A program made the translations under genes and the position numbers. The notes beneath the pieces were generated by a model, which saw nothing but the letters and a program-made list of their open reading frames with translations, was not told the origin of the DNA and ran no database searches. From Leptolinea sp964397625 (GTDB lineage Bacteria > Chloroflexota > Anaerolineae > Anaerolineales > Anaerolineaceae): a stretch of DNA of 9,580 nucleotides. The DNA lies in contig CAYNJT010000094.1 in the NCBI GenBank assembly GCA_964397625.1, positions 1-9,580 on the forward strand, given 5' to 3'. Positions 1-6,066 of the stretch are shown here, piece by piece (position 1 is the first letter of the stretch; each line of letters opens with the position of its first letter).

Positions 1-20
1 TCGACAGGCTCGGGGAGCGT
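1..20. repeat. Partial copy of a short interspersed repeat (TCGACAGGCTC type)
   Basis: The window opens with TCGACAGGCTCGGGGAGCG. This resembles the very common intergenic repeat of the form TTCGACAGGCTCAGGGAGCG that I recall from many environmental bacterial genomes. It lies just downstream of the last gene of the minus-strand operon, where such elements usually sit. Only one copy is visible here and the left edge is cut off, so repetition cannot be shown from this window. The assignment rests on recalled similarity. Confidence 0.35.
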
Positions 21-22
21 AC

Positions 23-50
23 GGGCAATTGCCCCCCTTACGAAGGGGGG
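23..50. other. Overlapping palindrome and GC-rich hairpin after the dikinase gene
   Basis: GGGCAATTGCCC (23-34) is a perfect 12-bp palindrome. Its right end overlaps an 8-bp stem, CCCCCCTT (32-39) with AAGGGGGG (43-50), around a 3-base ACG loop. A further G run follows at 53-58. The structure begins about 10 bp beyond the stop codon of the dikinase gene. It could slow or end minus-strand transcription, but no T tract follows it on that strand, so it is not a canonical rho-independent terminator. It may be part of the neighbouring intergenic repeat. Confidence 0.5.
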
Positions 51-60
51 GTGGGGGGAT

Positions 61-2730
61 TCACTCCAATATCCGCACCACCCCGCCGGATCCATCCAGA
101 CGCACACGCTGACCGGTAGTCAGGCGTTCCGTTACCCGGCTGACCCCTACCACCGCCGGGATGCCATACTCGCGTGCCACCACCGAACCGTGTGTCATCA
201 TCCCACCGACTTCGGTGATTAGCCCGCCGGCGGCCAGAAAGAGCGGCGTCCAGGCCGGGTCGGTGGCCGGGCAGACAAGGATATCACCGGGCTGCATCTG
301 CGCGTCATGCGGGTCGAAAACCACCCGCACCGTGCCTTCCACCACACCGGCGGAAACCGGGCTGCCCGTCAGGATACGTGGGTCATCCTGCGATGCCGAT
401 GATGGCGCGTCGTAATAGGCCGTCCCGTCGCTCAACAGGATACGGGGAACGCGTTTGCGGCGGAATTCGCGCTGATAAGTATTCCGGCGTTCCGCAGCCA
501 GGGTTTTCCAATCGTGGTTTTCGCCCTCTCCCAGCTTCTTGAGTTCCCACAGGTGCAGGAAGAGAATGTCATCCGCGCGGTCAAAAACACCTGCCTTGAC
601 CAATTTTTCGCCTTCCGCCAGAATGGCTTCACGATAGATACTAAACAGGCGTACCACAAAAAATTTCGGTGTCTCGCGTAATCCGCCCAATTCCCTAAAG
701 CGGCGGATCATGCCGCCCACAACACTGGATTTTATAAATCCTCCCGGCTGTTTGCGCACTTCGGCCAGAATTCTCTCCCTGGCTTCCTGCGCTTTTTCCG
801 CGCCTTTTCGGAATTGCTCATCTGGCGCGGAAGCCGGGTCGAGTTTCAGGTAACTTTTCAATGCCTGGAACAGATTGGCGGGATTTTCATTCCAGCGCGG
901 CCTGCCCAGGTCAATTTCGGCCACGCCGCGCATCCCGTAGCGCGCGAGAAAATCGGCCACAGCTGCCTGTGCCGTGGGTGGAAGCTTACCCTGATGATAA
1001 TCCTCCACAAGCGTATCGGTATCCACAACCAAAAAGTGATTGCATGCCTGTTCGTCCACTTTAATCCGACGGGCGGTTTCCCAAAGTTGCAGGTCCATCT
1101 GCGTGGTCACATTATGGGGCAGACCGCGTGTCAGGTCGAACAGCAGATCCCGACTCCCGGGGAAATTCAGCTGGCGCAGCAGAATCTGATACGGCGCCTG
1201 GCCGCCGGCAATCCCGCCCACCAGAATGGGCATCATAATGGTCGGCATAGTTCCTGTTAACTCTTCGAAGACTTGCACAAGGTCGGAAACCGAGCGCACG
1301 TTCGTATAGCGCCGCTGTATCGTGTCCAGCAATTCATTGATCTTGCGCTCAAGGCGGGCGCGGCCGCGGGCCGGGGCCAGCAGGTTGTTGATCACATTGA
1401 AGGCCAACGGCACAAACACACGCAACAGATTGATGCGGTCGCGCGGCTTTATAGGGTCGATCCGTGAAAAGCGCGCGTCTTTAAGTAAATCGCTGACGAT
1501 TTTCGCCGTTTCTGGATCGATGGCTGTCAGGAAAATCTCCGCAATATTCCGTCCGAGCGAACTGCGCAGCAGATAGGTCAGGTTAACAAACATTCGCTCC
1601 CCTGCTGTCAACATGGTGCGCTGCTCGCTGGCAGAGGTGGTCGCGCCAAATTTACGGGCAAACCCCACAACCAGGTACTTGAAGGCATCCTGCCCCAGCG
1701 GGGTGTAGGGGTCGAGCATGCCCTGCCAGACGCCAAAGGACAGCAGCATTTCAAGGGTATGCGGATTGAGCGGGTCTGGCAGGGGATAGAGCGAGGTTAC
1801 CGGCCGGGATTGCACCACATAGACCTTCCCATCCGCCCAGGCCCATTCCATATCCTGAGGGCTTCCGAAATGGGTTTCTGCCTGCCGGCCAAGAGCAGCC
1901 AGTTTAAGGATGTGCTCATCCGGCAATGCCTGCCGGTCCGCCGCCGACCCGGTTTGTATTTCTGTTCCTCCGCTGTCTTTTCCGGTGATCTTCAAGGCTT
2001 TCGCCCTGAGAATTTTATGGATGGCATTGCCATTTGAAGAATCCACCACATAGTGGTCCGGTTCCACCTGCCCGGAAACCAGCGCTTCACCCAGCCCCAG
2101 CGTGGCGTCGATGACCGTTTCGCCGCGTTTGCCGGTCAATGGATTGGCGGTGAATAATACCCCCGAGGCTTCACTCTGCACCATCTGTTGGATAACCACC
2201 GCCAGGGAGACATCCTCATGCGCGATGCCGTTTCGCGCCCGGTAGCCGATAGCCCGCGCCGTCCACAGGCTGGCCCAACAGCGTTTCACCGCGTCCAGCA
2301 GAGCATCCTCCCCAAGAATGTTGAGGTAGGTATCCTGTTGTCCGGCGAAGGAAAGGTCAGGCAGGTCTTCCGCCGTGGCGGAAGAGCGCACGGCGACCGC
2401 CTTCCCGCTGGTAATCTCGCCGGCATACGCGGCAAGGATTTCGGCTTTAAGGGCATCGGGGATCTGCCCCGAATGGAAATTTTCCCGAATTCTATCTGAC
2501 GCGGAATCTTGTGAAACTGGGTCATCAGGGCGAGCGGATTGCAGGATGTGTTGAATAATGGGAGCAAGGCGGTTTGCTTCCACAAACGCGCGGTATCCAT
2601 CGGTGGTGATCACGAACCCACCCGGCACCGGAAGCCCGGCCCGCATCAATTCGCCCAGGTTGGCGCCTTTTCCGCCCGCGATGGGAAGATCGGTTTTCTG
2701 TAGATCATGAAGGTTCTTGACGCAATTCAT
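61..2730 (-). CDS. Rifampin phosphotransferase-like dikinase (PEP synthase superfamily)
   Basis: An 889-residue protein of the PEP synthase/pyruvate phosphate dikinase superfamily. The ATP-grasp domain spans about residues 1-315: Lys21 in GGKGANLGE, Arg115 in AVRSSATAEDLP, the SGVLFTANPLTG segment, Glu295 in DMEWAW and Arg309 in VVQSRPVT. A large helical domain (about 320-770) carries a YGMRGVAEIDLGRPRW motif. The swivelling His domain is C-terminal, with catalytic His847 in GGMMTHGSVVAREYGIPAVV, 42 residues from the end. PEP synthase instead has its His domain in the middle followed by a TIM barrel, which is absent here. The order and spacing match rifampin phosphotransferase, which uses ATP to phosphorylate rifamycins, giving AMP and phosphate. 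The start ATG overlaps the exporter stop codon (ATGA) and has GGAG eight bases upstream, so translation is probably coupled. The true substrate is unknown: rifamycin, another small molecule, or pyruvate remain possible. Sure of the superfamily and architecture, moderate on the substrate. Confidence 0.85.
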   Translation of the reverse strand: MNCVKNLHDLQKTDLPIAGGKGANLGELMRAGLPVPGGFVITTDGYRAFVEANRLAPIIQHILQSARPDDPVSQDSASDRIRENFHSGQIPDALKAEILAAYAGEITSGKAVAVRSSATAEDLPDLSFAGQQDTYLNILGEDALLDAVKRCWASLWTARAIGYRARNGIAHEDVSLAVVIQQMVQSEASGVLFTANPLTGKRGETVIDATLGLGEALVSGQVEPDHYVVDSSNGNAIHKILRAKALKITGKDSGGTEIQTGSAADRQALPDEHILKLAALGRQAETHFGSPQDMEWAWADGKVYVVQSRPVTSLYPLPDPLNPHTLEMLLSFGVWQGMLDPYTPLGQDAFKYLVVGFARKFGATTSASEQRTMLTAGERMFVNLTYLLRSSLGRNIAEIFLTAIDPETAKIVSDLLKDARFSRIDPIKPRDRINLLRVFVPLAFNVINNLLAPARGRARLERKINELLDTIQRRYTNVRSVSDLVQVFEELTGTMPTIMMPILVGGIAGGQAPYQILLRQLNFPGSRDLLFDLTRGLPHNVTTQMDLQLWETARRIKVDEQACNHFLVVDTDTLVEDYHQGKLPPTAQAAVADFLARYGMRGVAEIDLGRPRWNENPANLFQALKSYLKLDPASAPDEQFRKGAEKAQEARERILAEVRKQPGGFIKSSVVGGMIRRFRELGGLRETPKFFVVRLFSIYREAILAEGEKLVKAGVFDRADDILFLHLWELKKLGEGENHDWKTLAAERRNTYQREFRRKRVPRILLSDGTAYYDAPSSASQDDPRILTGSPVSAGVVEGTVRVVFDPHDAQMQPGDILVCPATDPAWTPLFLAAGGLITEVGGMMTHGSVVAREYGIPAVVGVSRVTERLTTGQRVRLDGSGGVVRILE

Positions 2731-3968
2731 CTGCTTTGCTCCACACGCTTTGATATGTTTCCATAATACATGGCCGCGAAGGCGGCGGTCAGGATCGCAA
2801 GACTGCCTATGGTTTGAAGCACTATCAGGGCGGGCAGTTTTTCAAGCAGCATACCCACCAGGGCAGACGCGAGGAATGTGGCGCTGCCGGTCAGGGTCTG
2901 GGAGATGCCCATCAGGCGGCCGCGCAGATCGGGCGCGACGGTCTGCAGCAGGAACTGCCCGTTGATCTGCACCAGGATCATCCCCACACCGATAAACGAG
3001 GCAACCAGGCAGGCTGTAACCAGATTGGAAGAGACCGGCAGGAGAATTAATGCGGCCGCCATCAGGATTGTTCCCCCCAGACTGGTATGCACGCCGGGAA
3101 ACCAGCGTTTCAAGACGTTTGATATCACGGCGCCGACAACCATACCCGCGCCCAGACCGGACATCAAATAGCCGAACTTGCTGGATTCGATGTACAAAAC
3201 CTGCCGTGTGATCACCACGCCGGACACCGAAATGGTTCCCACGATGAAAAAGGCGGTGGTGATGGTTGATAGGGCGATTAACACAGAAGGCTGTGAAAGG
3301 GCGAATTTATAACCCGCCTTCAGGTCCTGTCCAAGATTCCTCCCTGCCTGATCAACTTGTTTATTCGGAATGGACAGAAAAGCCACAGCCGCTGCCGGGA
3401 TGAGGAAGGTAGCCGAGTCCAGATAGAACGCGGCGTTAAGGCTGATATTCTCCGTGATCCACGTTCCGGCAGCCGGGCCAATGGCTATGGCGAACACAAT
3501 GGACAGGGCGAACAGGGAATTGGCTGTGATCAGCGTTTCAGACGGTACCAGGTCTGGGATGACTGCTGAACGCGCGGGGACAAAGAATTGATTAATGGCG
3601 GACATGGCCAGGTAGATCAGGCAGATCATGGTGATATTCCACGCGGTAGGTAGGAGAAAAACCAACAACCCCTGTATGAGGTTGGCAGTAACCATAATCC
3701 ATTTGCGATTCCAACGATCCACAAAGACGCCAGCCAGGCTTCCCAGTAGAAGAGCCGGCATGGCTTTGAACACCATCAACAATCCCACGACACCGGCGGA
3801 ACCAGTGCGGTCGTATACCAGGCTGATCAGGGCGACCATCAACAACCGGTCGCCGACCATGGAGATCCCTTCGCTCAACCAAAGCACCACAAAGGGAGTG
3901 GACTGCCACACGGTGGTTGCCGATGACCGTTCTTTCTCTCGATTAGATTGTGCGAAAAATCCTGACAT
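2727..3968 (-). CDS. MFS exporter, DHA3/macrolide-efflux-like
   Basis: A 413-residue integral membrane protein with the size and hydrophobic pattern of a 12-segment major facilitator. Motif A of the loop between helices 2 and 3 is visible at residues 80-89 (GVFVDRWNRK), preceded by a PALLLGSLAG helix. The early segment with TGSAGVVGLLMVFKAMPALLLG is typical of the DHA3 group (MefA- or EntS-like exporters), which extrude drugs or siderophores by proton exchange. A second conserved stretch, LRGRLMGISQTLTGSATFLAS, lies near residue 345. The gene sits between a TetR repressor and a rifampin phosphotransferase-like enzyme, overlapping the latter by 4 bp, so a role in drug export fits. The start is set by AAAAGGA about four bases upstream, and an operator copy overlaps this site. 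The substrate cannot be read from the sequence. Confidence 0.85.
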   Translation of the reverse strand: MSGFFAQSNREKERSSATTVWQSTPFVVLWLSEGISMVGDRLLMVALISLVYDRTGSAGVVGLLMVFKAMPALLLGSLAGVFVDRWNRKWIMVTANLIQGLLVFLLPTAWNITMICLIYLAMSAINQFFVPARSAVIPDLVPSETLITANSLFALSIVFAIAIGPAAGTWITENISLNAAFYLDSATFLIPAAAVAFLSIPNKQVDQAGRNLGQDLKAGYKFALSQPSVLIALSTITTAFFIVGTISVSGVVITRQVLYIESSKFGYLMSGLGAGMVVGAVISNVLKRWFPGVHTSLGGTILMAAALILLPVSSNLVTACLVASFIGVGMILVQINGQFLLQTVAPDLRGRLMGISQTLTGSATFLASALVGMLLEKLPALIVLQTIGSLAILTAAFAAMYYGNISKRVEQSR

Positions 3969-3976
3969 AATTTCCT

Positions 3977-4000
3977 TTTAGACCGACCGTACGGTCGAAA
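3977..4000 (-). promoter_or_regulatory. Second TetR operator, overlapping the exporter ribosome binding site
   Basis: TTTAGACCGACC (3977-3988) is identical to the left half of the operator in front of the repressor gene. The following 12 bases match its right half at 9 of 12 positions, giving 21 of 24 identical overall. A 14-bp perfect palindrome, CGACCGTACGGTCG, lies inside at 3984-3997. The site starts 9 bp upstream of the exporter ATG and touches its AAAAGGA ribosome binding site. Two A7 tracts follow at 3998-4004 and 4009-4015, 11 bp apart. I see no convincing separate promoter on the minus strand here, so the site may act as a roadblock or control an internal promoter at the end of the repressor gene. 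Confidence 0.75.
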
Positions 4001-4023
4001 AAAACTAGAAAAAAAGAGAATTC

Positions 4024-4602
4024 CTATTTCGCATCGATTCCTTTGAAGAACACGTCCAAAATACCATCAGCGGCACCCGCGTTGGATGGAAGCCGCATGC
4101 CGCTCATGTACACGAACGCGAAACTTCCCTGTATCATGGTCATCAACACCCGCGCGGTGGAGTCGGGGTCAACCGGCCGGAAAATACCCTGCTCTATACC
4201 CCGCCGGACCGCGTCAGCCAGAAGATCGAGGTACTGCTTCACAAAACTGCGAAACTCCACCTGCATCATTTCACGCGAACCAGGGATCTCGCGGCGCATG
4301 ATGGAGATGATATCGGCGGAATCAAGCAGATACTCCACGCTGTCAGTCACGGCTTTGGTGATTCGCAGTCGCGGATCTTGTTCCGCTTCCATGATCCTCA
4401 AGGCCCCACGCATTTCCGTGAAAGTCTGCTTGATCAACGCCGTAGCGATGGCTTCCTTATCGGGGAAATGGTAATAGATGGTCGCTTTACCAATGCCGGC
4501 TTCGGCAGCAATCTCGCGCATGGAGGTCGCTGTGTAGCCTTTCTTGATGAACAGGCGGGCGGCTATCTTGAGAATATTGTCAGAGGTTTCCTGTGCTGTC
4601 AT
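4024..4602 (-). CDS. TetR/AcrR-family transcriptional repressor
   Basis: A 192-residue protein of normal TetR length. The N-terminal helix-turn-helix is clear: ILKIAARLFIKKGYTATSMR, then EIAAEAGIGKATIYYHF, then PDKEAI (about residues 10-52). The remainder is the variable ligand-binding and dimerisation part, with no recognised subfamily. It is the first gene of a three-gene minus-strand run, 55 bp ahead of the exporter. A perfect palindrome lies between its promoter and its start codon, and a related one stands before the exporter, so it very likely represses both itself and the export and modification genes until a drug or metabolite binds. The start is the ATG six bases after AAAGAG, a weak ribosome binding site contained in the operator. 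The inducer is unknown. Confidence 0.93.
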   Translation of the reverse strand: MTAQETSDNILKIAARLFIKKGYTATSMREIAAEAGIGKATIYYHFPDKEAIATALIKQTFTEMRGALRIMEAEQDPRLRITKAVTDSVEYLLDSADIISIMRREIPGSREMMQVEFRSFVKQYLDLLADAVRRGIEQGIFRPVDPDSTARVLMTMIQGSFAFVYMSGMRLPSNAGAADGILDVFFKGIDAK

Positions 4603-4607
4603 GGCAA

Positions 4608-4637
4608 CTCTTTAGACCGACCGGTCGGTCTAAAGAG
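4608..4637 (-). promoter_or_regulatory. TetR autoregulatory operator, 30-bp perfect palindrome
   Basis: CTCTTTAGACCGACC is followed immediately by its exact reverse complement, with the centre between 4622 and 4623. The GACCGACCGGTCGGTC core is typical of TetR-family sites. It begins 6 bp upstream of the repressor start codon and ends one base before the -10 box, covering the predicted transcription start (near 4632) and the ribosome binding site. A dimer, or a pair of dimers, bound here would block initiation. Confidence 0.92.
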
Positions 4638-4638
4638 A

Positions 4639-4667
4639 ATTGTAGGACGAACCTGGCTGCCTGTCAA
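4639..4667 (-). promoter_or_regulatory. Sigma-70-type promoter of the tetR-exporter-dikinase operon
   Basis: On the minus strand TTGACA (4662-4667) is followed after exactly 17 bases by TACAAT (4639-4644). This is a perfect -35 and a one-mismatch -10, so the unrepressed promoter should be strong. The predicted start of transcription falls inside the adjoining palindrome, giving a leader of about 30 bases. Confidence 0.85.
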
Positions 4668-4741
4668 GTAATTTGAAGGCAAAAAATCCCAATAACAGTT
4701 TCGTCATTCTGGAATTCCTGTGAACATAAAAAAAGAGCCAT

Positions 4742-4770
4742 TTTACGGCCGGCTGTGATTCCTGTAGAAT
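4742..4770 (+). promoter_or_regulatory. Possible promoter for the 4876 membrane-protein gene
   Basis: TTTACG (4742-4747) and TAGAAT (4765-4770) are separated by 17 bases. They match the sigma-70 consensus at 4 of 6 and 5 of 6 positions. Transcription would begin near 4777, leaving a leader of about 100 bases before the GTG start. It is divergent from the repressor promoter about 75 bp away. The remaining bases between 4668 and 4864 show no other feature I can support. Confidence 0.45.
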
Positions 4771-4864
4771 AATCTTGCAGTGTGATCGGGGATCAATGGA
4801 TGAATCACATCATGGACGTAAATTCCCATTTCTGTAGTTTTTGACCCTCACTTGATGACCAGTT

Positions 4865-4871
4865 GGAGGAG
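4865..4871 (+). promoter_or_regulatory. Ribosome binding site that fixes a GTG start
   Basis: GGAGGAG lies 4 bases before the GTG at 4876. The earlier in-frame TTG (4852) and ATG (4855) have no purine-rich site before them, and this site would lie inside their coding sequence. The GTG is therefore preferred. Confidence 0.75.
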
Positions 4872-4875
4872 AACT

Positions 4876-5964
4876 GTGGAAGATCTTAACTCTGTCAACC
4901 AGTATGTGATCAAGAGCCGGCCTATTGGCGCGTGGATTGCCGCCGCCCTGTTGATTGGCTCATCAATTTTCTTTTTAACTGTCAGTTCAAGTATGTTCCT
5001 AGGAACGGCTATCCTTTTGGGTGCGGGCTTGTTGGTGCTGGCGCTCACACCGGTATCGACCGCGGTGGCAGACCGCATGACGCGTACCATCACCATCACC
5101 TCGCGGAATCTTTTCAGCCGCAAGGAAACGGTGGTGCCATTTAACGAGGTTGCGAAATTTGATGTTCAAGTAACCCGCACACGTTCCTCGCGCCATCAAA
5201 GCTCTACAAATTATCGTCTGGTTTTGGAAAAGACAAATGGTGAGATCGTCCCGTTGCAATCCATCTACACCAGTTTTTATGATGACAAAGCCCGACATGC
5301 CAAAGCACTGTCAGAATTCTTGAACCTGCCAGGGGCCGAAGACAAGCCCGCCAACCTCTTCCAGGCCGGAATGCAGAGCCAGGTGCAGATGACGGCCAAC
5401 CCGTCACAATCACAGGAAGGGACAACCGCCGGTGTTACCTGGAAAATTGAAGTCCATTCGGTGGGCGGCAAACCTGTCACCCATTGGATTTCTCCCGATT
5501 TTGTCTGCCCGGGAAATTTTCTATTGGTCTCGCAGAAACCGGCTAATTCACCTTCATTTGGCGGGGGAGGACTGTTGGGCAACCTGATGACCATGGTATT
5601 CCAGCAGGTGATGGGAATGTATGGCTTCCAACCCAGCGACACACCCGGCTTTTCCACCGCGGCAGCCATTACAACGCAAAATACCCGTTTTAACCAGAAC
5701 TTTAGCGCCCTGTCCAATCAGCAGAATTTTGGGATGAGTTTGTTGAACCCATGGACGATCATTCCCCTTGTGAATTGGTCAGATAAATACCCCCTGAAAA
5801 CAGTATCTTCCAACAACCAGGTCGGCCAACTGGCCGTGTTGTATTCTCCACGCGGTGTGCAGGTAGCCCTGTTGGGAATGCAGCCAGCGACCGGAACGGA
5901 TGAGCTCATCGCGCTGGGAGTCGAACTGGTTAAAGCGCAGGGCGGTGGAAAACCAGCAGCGTGA
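4876..5964 (+). CDS. Two-TM membrane protein with PH-like domain, function unknown
   Basis: I do not recognise this 362-residue protein as a named family. Two hydrophobic segments (about 18-36 and 40-58) form a membrane hairpin. They are followed by a basic stretch and an alternating beta-rich domain (about 68-152): ADRMTRTITITSRNLFSRKE, then VVPFNEVAKFDVQV, then YRLVLEKTNGEIVPL, then a helix ending SEFLNLPG. This layout resembles the PH-like domains of bacterial YdbS/YdbT-type membrane proteins, which is inference from pattern. A polar linker (155-188) leads to a C-terminal domain (about 189-345) starting WKIEVHSVGG and interrupted by a Gly/Phe/Asn/Gln-rich region (228-285). The GTG start follows GGAGGAG. 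It is divergent from the TetR operon and about 100 bp before another membrane-protein gene, probably with its own promoter. Confidence 0.8.
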   Translation: MEDLNSVNQYVIKSRPIGAWIAAALLIGSSIFFLTVSSSMFLGTAILLGAGLLVLALTPVSTAVADRMTRTITITSRNLFSRKETVVPFNEVAKFDVQVTRTRSSRHQSSTNYRLVLEKTNGEIVPLQSIYTSFYDDKARHAKALSEFLNLPGAEDKPANLFQAGMQSQVQMTANPSQSQEGTTAGVTWKIEVHSVGGKPVTHWISPDFVCPGNFLLVSQKPANSPSFGGGGLLGNLMTMVFQQVMGMYGFQPSDTPGFSTAAAITTQNTRFNQNFSALSNQQNFGMSLLNPWTIIPLVNWSDKYPLKTVSSNNQVGQLAVLYSPRGVQVALLGMQPATGTDELIALGVELVKAQGGGKPAA

Positions 5965-5984
5965 TCTGAAGGTTTTATCTCAAC

Positions 5985-6016
5985 CGGGGTGTACCCCGAT
6001 TTAATACAATCGGGGT
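5985..6016 (+). promoter_or_regulatory. Competing hairpins and CGGGGTGTA repeats between the two membrane-protein genes
   Basis: The 9-mer CGGGGTGTA occurs at 5985-5993 and again at 6011-6019. The intervening ACCCCGATT (5993-6001) pairs perfectly with AATCGGGGT (6008-6016) around a 6-base loop. Its CCCCG can instead pair with the first CGGGG (5985-5989) around TGTA. Neither hairpin is followed by a proper T tract, so a terminator for the upstream gene is doubtful. The second repeat runs into a TATAAT box, so the array may be a protein-binding site controlling the next gene. Confidence 0.45.
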
Positions 6017-6017
6017 G

Positions 6018-6023
6018 TATAAT
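6018..6023 (+). promoter_or_regulatory. -10 box (TATAAT) of the 6067 gene
   Basis: A perfect TATAAT lies 43 bp upstream of the ATG at 6067, predicting a leader of about 35-40 bases. No good -35 hexamer is found 16-18 bases upstream, where the ACCCCGAT hairpin arm lies. The promoter may therefore need an activator. Confidence 0.5.
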
Positions 6024-6066
6024 CGCGGAAGTTTGTATAACGATCCTTTTTCTCACGGAGAACACT

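Noticed and set aside
814..1260. Plus-strand open frame of 148 codons opposite the dikinase gene
   Set aside because: It lies wholly antisense to a well-supported gene with clear motifs, has no ribosome binding site and gives a composition unlike a real protein. It is a shadow frame.
2286..2600. Minus-strand alternative frame inside the dikinase gene
   Set aside because: It overlaps the conserved ATP-grasp coding region in another frame, with no start signals and no recognisable domain.
4852..4875. Longer N-terminus of the 4876 protein from TTG 4852 or ATG 4855
   Set aside because: GGAGGAG lies inside this extension, at the right distance from GTG 4876, and nothing purine-rich precedes 4852.
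5989..6066. Upstream extension of the stalked membrane protein
   Set aside because: It would include the TATAAT box and hairpin as coding sequence. The ATG at 6067 has a good ribosome binding site and starts a normal signal-anchor.
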